Assembly: GCF_039523555.1 (NCBI RefSeq)
Contig: NZ_BAAAFN010000017.1
Location: 1 to 64,000, forward strand
DNA: 64,000 nt
Direction of reading: 5' to 3'
Source: Castellaniella daejeonensis
Lineage (GTDB): Bacteria; Pseudomonadota; Gammaproteobacteria; Burkholderiales; Burkholderiaceae_B
Every line of letters begins with the position of its first letter. The stretch's first letter is position 1. Positions 26,718-34,577 of the stretch are shown here, one piece after another. The notes beneath the pieces were generated by a model. The model had not been told where the DNA came from. It searched no databases and saw only the letters and a list, made by a program, of their open reading frames with translations. A program made the position numbers and the translations under genes.

Positions 26718-27044
26718 TCAGCGCGGCAGGGCCAGATGCACCTTGATCGCATCTTCAAGTGCCAGCATGTCCGGTTTGCCCAGGCAGCCCAGCCGTTCCT
26801 TTAGACGCGACTTGTCGGCCGCCATGATCTGGTCCGCCATGGCCTTGCTGGCTTGCCCATTCACTGTCACCAGGGCTTCGCCCGGATACTGACGAGCCAC
26901 ACTGCGGGTCAACGGCACGACGACCACACGCACGAGATGCCGATTGGCGGCATCGTTGCTGACGACCACAGCGGGTCGGGTCTTGCGGATTTCACTACCT
27001 ACTACAGGATCGAATTCGACCCACCAGACCTCACCGCGCTTCAT
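26718..27044 (-). CDS. PemK/MazF-family toxin
   Basis: A 108-aa ribonuclease toxin beginning MKRGEVWWVEFDPVVGSE, with TRPAVVVSNDAANR and VVPLTRS as in MazF. The catalytic-type Arg and Thr of the family are present in these segments. The start is set at ATG 27044, which overlaps the antitoxin gene by 14 nt; the frame upstream of it is a shadow of the antitoxin. It forms the first of two adjacent MazEF-type modules. Confidence 0.85.
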   Translation of the reverse strand: MKRGEVWWVEFDPVVGSEIRKTRPAVVVSNDAANRHLVRVVVVPLTRSVARQYPGEALVTVNGQASKAMADQIMAADKSRLKERLGCLGKPDMLALEDAIKVHLALPR

Positions 27045-27297
27045 GATCGCCCTTTTTCCCCGGCTGAGGAGAAGGGTCATCCGCCAGATCGCTCGCCAGA
27101 CCATTGCACCATGCCTGAGCCTCGTGCTCGCGCGCGGCGTCCGCCGCCATGGCCTGATAGCCGCCATCCAGCGAATCGCCCAGGACATGCGGCCTGAGCA
27201 GGTCTTCGATGAATTGACTCATATGCCGCTTCCCCACGGTCCGGTACAGGCCGTCGTAGACATCCTCATCCAGCGTGATGGTCATTCGCTTGTGCAT
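27031..27297 (-). CDS. MazE-like ribbon-helix-helix antitoxin
   Basis: An 88-aa protein with the ribbon-helix-helix start RMTITLDEDVYDGLYRTVGK and a longer acidic, probably flexible C-terminus that would neutralise the toxin encoded by the overlapping downstream gene. A 20-bp palindrome lies 15 bp upstream of its start. It carries no other recognisable domain. Confidence 0.8.
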   Translation of the reverse strand: MHKRMTITLDEDVYDGLYRTVGKRHMSQFIEDLLRPHVLGDSLDGGYQAMAADAAREHEAQAWCNGLASDLADDPSPQPGKKGDHEAR

Positions 27298-27311
27298 GAC
27301 TCACCTCTAAA

Positions 27312-27331
27312 TACGTTATACGTATAACGTA
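27312..27331. promoter_or_regulatory. palindromic operator of the first MazEF-type module
   Basis: TACGTTATACGTATAACGTA is a perfect 20-bp palindrome directly upstream of the ribbon-helix-helix antitoxin gene, where antitoxin binding would block transcription. Its AT-rich core contrasts with the surrounding sequence. The rest of the 27298-27500 gap shows no gene. Confidence 0.7.
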
Positions 27332-27500
27332 CTATAGATCCTGGAATGGGTCTATCAGACGGCAAAAAAGGTACCCTGCTTTTTTTGGAGGACAACCTTG
27401 CGTATCGCACACAGGATAATGCCCAGACCCGACGACGGACAGAGTGACTGGGCGTTTTTGTCACGCCCCGGGCGCTAAGAAGCGCGATGTGTCTTCAGCC

Positions 27501-27845
27501 TCATTTCGCGATCCCCAGGAAGACGGCCAGGCAGCGTTCGACTTCCACCAGGGTGTCGGCACCGACGTGGCCGATGATCCGCCCGATCTTGCTGCGTTTG
27601 ATGGTCATGCTCTTGTCGATCATCACCTGAGATGGCTTGCGCAGGCCGTTTTCCGGGCTGGGATCCAAGGTGATGCGCAGCAGGGGAGCCGCCACCAGCG
27701 TACCGGACACCGGCAGTACGGTGACACTGGCGTGTCCCATGAACTGATCCGCCTGCAGCACCAACGCGGGTCTGGGCTTGCCGAAATCGCCCTGCACAAC
27801 CACCGTCACCAGATCGCCGCGCCTGGCCCTGGGCTGCGACGTCAT
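27501..27845 (-). CDS. second PemK/MazF-family toxin
   Basis: A 114-aa protein with the MazF core: RRGDLVTVVVQGDFGKPRPA, LVLQADQF, TVLPVSGTL, MTIKRSKIGRIIGHV. Its start overlaps the antitoxin stop (ATGA). It is clearly different in sequence from the neighbouring MazF-like protein at 26718-27044, so the two modules are not a recent duplication. Confidence 0.85.
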   Translation of the reverse strand: MTSQPRARRGDLVTVVVQGDFGKPRPALVLQADQFMGHASVTVLPVSGTLVAAPLLRITLDPSPENGLRKPSQVMIDKSMTIKRSKIGRIIGHVGADTLVEVERCLAVFLGIAK

Positions 27846-28066
27846 TCCGTCCAGCCATCCACATCGGCCAGGGCCTCATCCATGAATGCCTGCAGATCCG
27901 CATCGGCATGATCCGCCCGGGACACCAGCAGGCTCTGCCGGCGGCATTCCTCCTCGAACCCGGGGCGCCTCGTATCCGGCACCCAGATCTGCACCGGCCG
28001 CAATCCCGCCATCCGCAACGCGGTGCGATGCTTCTGAACCCGCGCATTCACATGGGTTGTCGCCAT
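27842..28066 (-). CDS. MazE-family antitoxin (DUF3018 type)
   Basis: A 74-aa protein MATTHVNARVQKHRTALRMA, then GLRPVQIWVPDTRRPGF, characteristic of the DUF3018/MazE-like antitoxins paired with MazF. AGGAG lies 8 nt before ATG 28066; an ATG two codons earlier sits too close to it. It overlaps the toxin gene by 4 nt. A pair of related dyads lies just upstream. Confidence 0.78.
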   Translation of the reverse strand: MATTHVNARVQKHRTALRMAGLRPVQIWVPDTRRPGFEEECRRQSLLVSRADHADADLQAFMDEALADVDGWTE

Positions 28067-28087
28067 TTTCATTCTCCTGATATGCGC

Positions 28088-28130
28088 GTTACATGAAACA
28101 TGATACAAGCCCATCTCGTTACATGCAACA
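28088..28130. promoter_or_regulatory. two spaced operator dyads of the second MazEF module
   Basis: CGTTACATG(A/C)AACA occurs at 28087-28100 and again at 28117-28130, a start-to-start spacing of 30 bp, close to three helical turns. Each contains the near-palindrome GTTNCATGNAAC. Placed 20-65 bp before the antitoxin gene, they look like two antitoxin binding sites on one DNA face. Confidence 0.6.
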
Positions 28131-28236
28131 AAATAGGCCACCGCAGCTTTCCTGCCAGGCCCGACACCCCATGGTAAAAGTCCCGCGATCCCTGGGAAAG
28201 GGGGCGCGGGACCGGTTTGTCGCAGCGACGGATCGA

Positions 28237-30528
28237 TCAGAACGAGCTGGTCACTTCCATGAAGAAGGTGCGGCCGGGCTGGTTGTAGGTGTAGGCGCCG
28301 GCGCCGTAGATGTAGTTGGCCGCCTGCGGACCCGTGAGGTTCACGCCGATGGCGTTGCCCGCGCGGAAGATGCGCTTGTCGAATACATTGTCCACGCCGG
28401 CCGTCACGCGGAAGTGCTTGTTGACCTTGTATTGCGTGCTCAGGCCGAACAGGGCGTAGGGCGGGATCTTGTCGGTGGCGCTGCCCGTCAGTGGCTGGCC
28501 GTAGTAGTCGTACTTCGGTCCTTCCTGCTCGCCATAGACGGTGGCCTTGGCGCGCAGCGACCAGGCCGGCGTCACCTGCCAATCCAAGGTGCTGTTGATC
28601 GTGTATTCGGGAATGGTGGACAGGTGTTCGCCAGTGTCCTTGTTCTCCGATTCGATCATGTAGGTGAAATTGGTCGACCACAGCCAATCCTGGGCAAACG
28701 GCCAGGTCAGGTTGCCTTCGATGCCCTGGACGACGGCGCGGGGGATGTTTTCCCATTGGAAAACGTTCTGGGTCTTGCCCCCTGCCACGAAGGACGACAC
28801 GGGCGAGCGCCCGGCCTCGATCTTGTCGCGGTAGTCGTTGTGGAAATAGGTCAGGCTGGCGCCCAGACCGTCCGGACTGCGGAATTCGATCCCCAGTTCC
28901 TTGTTGATGCTGGTTTCGGCCTTCAGGTCCGGGTTGCCCATCAGGAAGCAGCCGTTGCCGCCACCCGCAGGATTGCCCCAGCAGCCGTTGCCCGCGCTGT
29001 AGAGCGCGTAGCCGGAATTGCTCTGGTACAGGTTGGGCGCCTTGTAGGCGCGGGCGATGCCAGCCTTCACCGTCCATTGGTCGTTGACCATGTAGGACAG
29101 GTTCAACGCGGGGCTCCAGTTGTTGCCCTGGATGCTGTGATGATCGAAGCGCAGGCCCGGCGTCACGGTCCAGTGATCGCCGATGTACAGGTTGTCCTCG
29201 GCGAACACCGAGTAGATGTTCGCATGCGTCCTGGGCTGGTAGGCCACCTGGGGCGTGGGAACCTGCGCCTGAGGGTTGCGCTTCTTCAGATCGGACGAAT
29301 AGTCCTCCAGATCCTGGCGCACCCATTCCAGGCCGAACGTGCCCATCTGATCGACGCCGCCCCAGTTCAGGCGGCGGCTCAGTTCGGTGTGGGCCGTCAG
29401 CGTGCGCAGGTTGATGTCGCCATAGCCGCCGTCATTGACCTTGGGATTGGCGGGATCATTGAATGCGCCCTCGGTGCCCCCCGCCAGACCTTCCAGCAGA
29501 CGTGTATTGCGCGTCTGTTCGTACTGCAGGTAGCTGAGGGTGTGGGTGCCGGCATTCCAATCCCCGTTGTGGGTGATGGAATAGGCCTGCCGGTAGATGC
29601 GGTTGGTCTCGCCGCCCAGCTCGCGCTTCACCATGTCGTTGGTGTTCGTGTTCTGCGTGTCGCCCACGTAGATGTTGCCCTGGCGCCCGTAGCCGGCCTC
29701 GAAATCGATCTTGTGGCCGGCAGCGGGTTTCCAGCTCAGCACGCCATTCACATCGCGGTTCTTGAAGCCTTCGCGCCCGGCGGGGAAGGTGTCCTTGTGC
29801 TGCCCTCCGCGCGCCGACTGATGCCCTTCATTGATATCCCACGCGTCCCCCTGGAAATTCGCCGCGCTGCCGGTCAGGCGGAAATCCAGGCGGTCGGAGA
29901 TCGGACCGGCCAGGCTGAAGGTGGTGCGGGTGGTCGAGCCCTCGTCGCTGTGCTCGGGTGCGTTTGCATAGACCGAGACCGAACCGCTCAGCGTGTCCGA
30001 TGCGGGCTTGGTGATGATGTTCACCACGCCGCCGGCTGCGCCGTTGCCATAGCGCGCGGCCGACGGGCCCCGCAGGACTTCGATGCGCTCGATCTGCTCG
30101 GGCGGCACCCAGTTGGTATCGCCGCGCGTGTCGCGCTCGCCGCGCCAGCCGAAGCGCACCGACCCGCGCGAAGACACGGGCTTGCCATCGATCAGGATCA
30201 GCGTGTTTTCCGGCCCCATGCCGCGGATGTCGATCTGGCGGTTGTTGCCGCGCTGGCCGCTGGAGGAATTGCCGGTCAGGTTCACGCCCGGCATGGTGCG
30301 GATGATTTCCGATACGTCGGTGGCCGGGGGCGATTTCTGGATGTCTTCGGACGTGATGGTGGATGCGCCCGGGGTCTGTTTCAGTTCCTGTTCGGCCTTG
30401 ACGATGACGCGGTCGAGCTGTGAAACGCCGTCGGACGATTGCGCGCCCGCGGGCGCGGCGGCCAGCCCCAGGGCAATGAACAGGCCGATCGGCGGCAGGG
30501 CGCGGCCCTGGACCTTGGTAGCAGACAT
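28237..30528 (-). CDS. bfeA: TonB-dependent ferric enterobactin receptor (FepA/BfeA type)
   Basis: Outer-membrane receptor for ferric enterobactin-type catecholates, about 763 aa. A signal peptide (FIALGLAAAPAGAQ) precedes a plug domain nearly identical in motif to FepA/PfeA (RGNNRQIDIRGMGPENTLIL, IDGKPVSSRGSVRFGWRG, ERDTRGDTNWVPPEQIERIE, GPSAARYGNGAAGGVVNII). A 22-strand barrel follows, ending in ...MEVTSSF with the terminal Phe. ATG 30528 has an AGGAA site. A Fur-box-like inverted repeat lies 48-62 bp upstream, so it is probably iron-repressed. It follows an esterase gene on the same strand. Confidence 0.92.
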   Translation of the reverse strand: MSATKVQGRALPPIGLFIALGLAAAPAGAQSSDGVSQLDRVIVKAEQELKQTPGASTITSEDIQKSPPATDVSEIIRTMPGVNLTGNSSSGQRGNNRQIDIRGMGPENTLILIDGKPVSSRGSVRFGWRGERDTRGDTNWVPPEQIERIEVLRGPSAARYGNGAAGGVVNIITKPASDTLSGSVSVYANAPEHSDEGSTTRTTFSLAGPISDRLDFRLTGSAANFQGDAWDINEGHQSARGGQHKDTFPAGREGFKNRDVNGVLSWKPAAGHKIDFEAGYGRQGNIYVGDTQNTNTNDMVKRELGGETNRIYRQAYSITHNGDWNAGTHTLSYLQYEQTRNTRLLEGLAGGTEGAFNDPANPKVNDGGYGDINLRTLTAHTELSRRLNWGGVDQMGTFGLEWVRQDLEDYSSDLKKRNPQAQVPTPQVAYQPRTHANIYSVFAEDNLYIGDHWTVTPGLRFDHHSIQGNNWSPALNLSYMVNDQWTVKAGIARAYKAPNLYQSNSGYALYSAGNGCWGNPAGGGNGCFLMGNPDLKAETSINKELGIEFRSPDGLGASLTYFHNDYRDKIEAGRSPVSSFVAGGKTQNVFQWENIPRAVVQGIEGNLTWPFAQDWLWSTNFTYMIESENKDTGEHLSTIPEYTINSTLDWQVTPAWSLRAKATVYGEQEGPKYDYYGQPLTGSATDKIPPYALFGLSTQYKVNKHFRVTAGVDNVFDKRIFRAGNAIGVNLTGPQAANYIYGAGAYTYNQPGRTFFMEVTSSF

Positions 30529-30575
30529 GTGATTCCTTCGCTTGCTGCAGTGTGTCAAAAAACTGACGTAAATAT

Positions 30576-30590
30576 AAACGATAATCGTTT
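30576..30590 (-). promoter_or_regulatory. Fur-box-like site upstream of the enterobactin receptor gene
   Basis: AAACGATAATCGTTT is a perfect 7-1-7 inverted repeat in an AT-rich stretch 48-62 bp before the receptor ATG. The GATAATC core fits the Fur consensus, and the position would block the receptor promoter when iron is plentiful. Confidence 0.65.
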
Positions 30591-30653
30591 CTATTCACAT
30601 ACGAATTGATTGATCCACATCAGCAAGACACCCCATGACCGCTGTGGCGGCGC

Positions 30654-31469
30654 TTACGCTGCCGCCAGCAGCCAGCGCCAGCCTGGCATCAGCGCATCCT
30701 GCGGCGCGGTCCGGTGGGTATGGCCCGGCAACACGGCGGCATCCAGACGCAGGCCGGGGCACAGGTCCAGTGCTTCGGCCAGGGTCCGCATGCCGTCCAC
30801 CATGGCGCGCGCCCGACGCATGGCCAGGCGCCGGGCCTGCTCTTCCGCAGGAAGACCGGCGCCGCGCTCTTCGGGCGCCAGGCCCTGCTCGTGCTCTCCC
30901 ACGGTCAGCCGGACACCGAGCCGCGGCAGGCCTGCGGCGCACAGCCATGCACGGCGGCGGCGCAACAGGCGGGCGGCGTAGCGGCCGCCCCACCAGACGG
31001 AAGGGCTGGACAGCACGTAGCCGTCGAAGGCGCGCGGCCGGTGGGCCAGGACGTACAGGGCGAACAGGGCGCCCAGCGAATGGCCGCACAGGACCTGGCG
31101 GCGCGGGTCCAGGCGCCAGTCGCCAGCGACCCGCGCGCGCACGCAATCCAGGACACGCAGCCAGCGGGCGGCGCCCGATCGCATGCCGGGCTGCGTTTCC
31201 GTGGCAGCCGCACTGCCGTCGGCCGTGCCCCGCGCGCCCCAACCCGCCGGCACATAATCCCGGCGGCGATCTTCGGGCACGCCCGGTCCCAGGCCCACCA
31301 GCAGGCCGGGCAGGCCTGCCGGATCGGCGCGCATCGACTCGAACTGCCCGATGTCCAGCACGTAGGCCACCGGCCAGCCGTCCGCCGGCATCAGGCCGGG
31401 GGGCACGGCAACGCGCACGATGCAGGCGCGGCCGTCATCTAGAGGCAGATCAAAGGCAGGCAGGGTCAT
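30654..31469 (-). CDS. alpha/beta hydrolase, enterobactin-esterase-like (IroE/Fes type)
   Basis: A 271-aa serine hydrolase with the nucleophile motif CGHSLGALFALY, SSPSVWWGGRYAARLL, and a late GHTHRTAPQ that would supply the catalytic His. This is the esterase-D/IroE fold used to cut the trilactone of enterobactin so that iron can be released. No signal peptide is evident. It is divergent from the ABC importer genes, with a shared Fur-like site between, and is followed by the receptor gene. Confidence 0.78.
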   Translation of the reverse strand: MTLPAFDLPLDDGRACIVRVAVPPGLMPADGWPVAYVLDIGQFESMRADPAGLPGLLVGLGPGVPEDRRRDYVPAGWGARGTADGSAAATETQPGMRSGAARWLRVLDCVRARVAGDWRLDPRRQVLCGHSLGALFALYVLAHRPRAFDGYVLSSPSVWWGGRYAARLLRRRRAWLCAAGLPRLGVRLTVGEHEQGLAPEERGAGLPAEEQARRLAMRRARAMVDGMRTLAEALDLCPGLRLDAAVLPGHTHRTAPQDALMPGWRWLLAAA

Positions 31470-31491
31470 GTTCCACTATACTGGCGGGGCC

Positions 31492-31510
31492 GTAAACGGT
31501 TCTCATTCTA
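31492..31510. promoter_or_regulatory. possible Fur box between esterase and importer genes
   Basis: GTAAACGGTTCTCATTCTA matches 11 of 19 positions of the Fur consensus GATAATGATAATCATTATC. It is located 23 bp before the esterase and 63 bp before the permease start, so it could serve both divergent units. The match is weak; context carries most of the weight. Confidence 0.4.
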
Positions 31511-31572
31511 TACATTTGCCCACTCCGGGCCCACGCCCGCCGCCACGCGCGGCGAACCGCCGACTCTCACGC

Positions 31573-32628
31573 ATGGACGCATCGCAGACGACCCCCGCCC
31601 CGGTTCTGATGGACTACCGGCGCATGCTGCGCCGCCGCTGGCTGCTGGTCGCGCTGCTGTCGGTCGTCATCATGGCGTCGATCCTGGCGGACTTCATGCT
31701 GGGGCCGTCGGGCCTGGGCTGGGCCGACCTGAGCCATGCGCTGTTCCACCCGGACCTGGCCGATCCGACCACCCGCGTGATCGTCTGGGACATCCGCCTG
31801 CCCTATGCCCTGATGGCGGTGGCGGTGGGGCTGGCCCTGGGCCTGGCGGGCGGCGAAATGCAGACCATCCTGAACAACCCGCTGGCCAGCCCCTTCACGC
31901 TGGGAATTTCTTCGGCGGCCGCATTCGGGGCGTCGCTGGCCATTGTGCTGGGCCTGTCGCTGCCGGGCGTACCCCAGTCCTGGACGATCGCCGCCAATGC
32001 TTTCGTGTTCGCGCTGGTTTCGGCGCTGCTGCTGGATGCGGTGGCGCGCTGGGGCTCGATGAGCACGTCCGGACTGGTGCTGTTCGGCATCGCGCTGGTG
32101 TTTTCTTTCAATGCGGCGGTGTCCCTGGTGCAGTTCGTGGCCAGCGCCGAAGCCCTGCAGGGCCTGGTGTTCTGGACGATGGGCAGCCTGGCACGTTCTT
32201 CATGGCCGAAAGTCGGCATCCTGCTGCTGGTCTTCGCCGTGCTGCTGCCGCTGTCGCTGCGCGACACCTGGAAGCTGACCGCGCTGCGCCTGGGCGAGGA
32301 CCGCGCCGCGAGCTTCGGCATCGACGTGCCGCGCCTGCGGCTGACGGCGCTGGTGCGCATCAGCGTGCTGGCCGCGCTGGCCGTGTCCTTCGTCGGCACC
32401 ATCGGCTTCGTGGGGCTGATCGCCCCGCACATCGCGCGCCGCCTGTTCGGCGAAGACCACCGCTTCTACCTGCCGGGCAGCGCCCTGGTGGGGGGGACGA
32501 TCCTGTCGCTGGCCTCGATCGCCTCCAAGAACATCGTGCCGGGCATCATCGTGCCGGTAGGCATCGTCACCTCGCTGGTCGGGGTGCCGTTCTTCCTGGC
32601 GGTCGTGCTGCGCCGCCAAATGAAATAG
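31573..32628 (+). CDS. FecCD-family siderophore ABC permease
   Basis: Inner-membrane permease of about 351 aa with 9-10 hydrophobic segments. Typical stretches are ILNNPLASPFTLGISSAAAF, GLVFWTMGSL, FVGTIGFVGLIAPHIARRL and the final IVTSLVGVPFFLAVVLRRQ. The EAA-like coupling region RLRLTALVR is present. Only one permease gene occurs, so it presumably works as a homodimer. Start 31573 is my choice; Met at 31609 is an alternative. The ATPase gene follows after 2 nt. Confidence 0.88.
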   Translation: MDASQTTPAPVLMDYRRMLRRRWLLVALLSVVIMASILADFMLGPSGLGWADLSHALFHPDLADPTTRVIVWDIRLPYALMAVAVGLALGLAGGEMQTILNNPLASPFTLGISSAAAFGASLAIVLGLSLPGVPQSWTIAANAFVFALVSALLLDAVARWGSMSTSGLVLFGIALVFSFNAAVSLVQFVASAEALQGLVFWTMGSLARSSWPKVGILLLVFAVLLPLSLRDTWKLTALRLGEDRAASFGIDVPRLRLTALVRISVLAALAVSFVGTIGFVGLIAPHIARRLFGEDHRFYLPGSALVGGTILSLASIASKNIVPGIIVPVGIVTSLVGVPFFLAVVLRRQMK

Positions 32629-32630
32629 CC

Positions 32631-33416
32631 ATGCTGCAGATCCAGAACCTGTCGGTCGCCTACGGCCGCCGCCCCATCATCCACGACCTGTCCGCGGGCC
32701 CCCTGCTGCCCGGGCGGGTGGTGTCCCTGCTGGGCCCCAACGGCAGCGGCAAATCCACGCTGCTCAAGGCGCTGGCCGGATTGCTCAAGGTCGCGCACGG
32801 CCAGGTGATGCTCGATGGGCAGGACCTGACCAAGCTGTCGTTCGAACGACGCGCGCAGCGCGTGGTCTACCTGCCGCAATCCCTGCCGGCGGCCGTGCAC
32901 CTGCGGGTCTTCGAGTCCGTGATGGTGGCCGCGCGCGCCTCGGACCTGGACCCGCACGCCCAGGACGCCAGCCCGCAACGCATCCTGGACGTGCTCGGGC
33001 GCCTGGGGATAGAGCACCTGGCCATGCATTACCTGGACCAGTTGTCCGGCGGCCAGAAGCAGCTGGTGGGGCTGGCCCAGGCGCTGATCCGCACGCCGCG
33101 CCTGCTGCTGCTGGACGAGCCCTTGTCGGCCCTGGACCTGAACTACCAGTGCCATGTGATGGACCTGCTGGCCCAGGAAACCCGCGAGCATGGCCTGACC
33201 ACGCTGATCGTGCTGCACGACCTGAACATCGCCCTGCAGCGCAGCGACGAGGCCCTGCTGATCCGCGCGGGCGAGCTCGTCGGCCACGGCCGGCCGGACC
33301 AGGTCGTGACGGCCGAGTCCCTGGCCGAGGTCTACCACGTGGACGCCCGGGTCGAAACCTGCTCGCGCGGGTTGCCCCACGTGCTGATCGACGGGCTGTG
33401 CACCCCGGCTTCCTGA
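32631..33416 (+). CDS. siderophore ABC transporter ATP-binding protein (FepC-like)
   Basis: A 261-aa ATPase with Walker A LLGPNGSGKSTLLKALAG, Q-loop YLPQSLPA, signature LSGGQKQLVGLAQAL, Walker B RLLLLDEPLSALD and the H-loop VLHDLNIAL. It energises the FecCD permease for ferric-catecholate uptake. The start is ATG 32631, 2 nt after the permease stop; the longer open frame upstream is an out-of-frame shadow of the permease gene. Confidence 0.9.
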   Translation: MLQIQNLSVAYGRRPIIHDLSAGPLLPGRVVSLLGPNGSGKSTLLKALAGLLKVAHGQVMLDGQDLTKLSFERRAQRVVYLPQSLPAAVHLRVFESVMVAARASDLDPHAQDASPQRILDVLGRLGIEHLAMHYLDQLSGGQKQLVGLAQALIRTPRLLLLDEPLSALDLNYQCHVMDLLAQETREHGLTTLIVLHDLNIALQRSDEALLIRAGELVGHGRPDQVVTAESLAEVYHVDARVETCSRGLPHVLIDGLCTPAS

Positions 33417-33431
33417 CTGAGACGAGCAACC

Positions 33432-34577
33432 ATGCCTGATCTGCTGAATACCCTGCGTTCGCTGCTGCTGGGCCTGGCCTGCCTGGCCGGCGCGGCGGGA
33501 GCCGCCCCCATCCAGGTCACCGACGTCCTGGGCCGCCAGGTGACCTTGCCCGAACCCGCGCACCGCATCGTGCTGGCGCAGGCGCGGCATTTCCAGGTGC
33601 TGTCCCTGCTGACGCCGGACCCGGCCGCCCTGCTGGCGGGCTGGTCCGACGAACTGCGGACCTCGTTCGCGCCGGACTACCAGGTCGCCCTGAAGCGCTT
33701 CCCCAGCCTGGCGCAAGTGCCGGTCGTGGGCCGCCACACGCCGGATTCGTTCTCGGTGGAACGCACGCTGGCCCTGCGTCCGGACCTGGTGGTCATGACC
33801 GCGTCCTTCGCCGGCCTGGCGCCCGGCCAGAAGGCCGGCGAATCGCCGCTGATCGGCCGCCTGGAAGCCGCCGGCGTGCCGGTGATCGTGATCGACTTCT
33901 TCCTGCGGCCGATGGAAAACACCGTGCCCAGCCTGCGCGCCCTGGGCCTGGCCATCGGCCAGCCGGAGCGGACCGAGGCCTTCATCGATTTCTACCAGCG
34001 CCACATGCGCGCCGTCGCCGAGCGGCTGGCGGACCTGCCCGCCGACCGGCGGCCGCCGGTCTTCGTCCACGCGCACGCGGGCGCCATGGATTGCTGCAGC
34101 TCGCCGGGCACGGGCACCTTCAACGAAATGATCTCGTACGCGGGCGGCCACAACATCGGCGCCGACGTGCTGAAAAGCGCCACGGGCAAGCTGAACTTCG
34201 AATACATCAACGCGCGCGCGCCCCAGGCCTATGTCGCCACGGGCACCGGTTCGCAGAAGGGCACGGGCCTGGCGATCGGCGCCGGCGTGAGCGAAGCCGA
34301 CGCCCGCGCCAGCCTGGAACGCCTGATCGAGTCCAACCGCCTGGGCGCGCTGCCGGCGGTGCGCTCGGGCAACAGCCACGGCATCTGGCATGCCTTCAAC
34401 GATTCGCCGCTGCACGTGGTGTTCATCGAGGCCCTGGCCCACTGGATCCACCCGGACCGGTTCGCCGACGTGGACCCTGCCGCGACGCTGCGCGAGATCA
34501 ACGAGCGGTTCATGGCCGTCCCCCTGGAAGGCACCTATCTGGTGAACCTGAAACCCGGGGCCGGACCCGCCCGATGA
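33432..34577 (+). CDS. ferric-siderophore periplasmic binding protein (FepB-like)
   Basis: A 381-aa exported binding protein: a signal peptide (LLLGLACLAGAAGAA) followed by the class III fold DVLGRQVTLPEPAHRIVLAQ, VVGRHTPDSFSVERTLALRP and MENTVPSLRALGLAIGQPER. It delivers the ferric siderophore to the permease encoded just upstream. The last bases overlap the following hydrolase gene by 4 nt (ATGA), so the importer and hydrolase are made together. Confidence 0.85.
   Translation: MPDLLNTLRSLLLGLACLAGAAGAAPIQVTDVLGRQVTLPEPAHRIVLAQARHFQVLSLLTPDPAALLAGWSDELRTSFAPDYQVALKRFPSLAQVPVVGRHTPDSFSVERTLALRPDLVVMTASFAGLAPGQKAGESPLIGRLEAAGVPVIVIDFFLRPMENTVPSLRALGLAIGQPERTEAFIDFYQRHMRAVAERLADLPADRRPPVFVHAHAGAMDCCSSPGTGTFNEMISYAGGHNIGADVLKSATGKLNFEYINARAPQAYVATGTGSQKGTGLAIGAGVSEADARASLERLIESNRLGALPAVRSGNSHGIWHAFNDSPLHVVFIEALAHWIHPDRFADVDPAATLREINERFMAVPLEGTYLVNLKPGAGPAR

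Noticed and set aside
26677..28236. Possible CRISPR or tandem-repeat array in the TA-rich gaps
   Set aside because: The repeats are operator dyads with two copies only; no regularly spaced direct repeats with variable spacers occur anywhere in the window.
31420..31572. Extended N-terminus of the FecCD permease from 31420
   Set aside because: The added residues are Pro/Arg-rich, overlap the divergent esterase start and the Fur-like site, and do not look like a signal or membrane segment.
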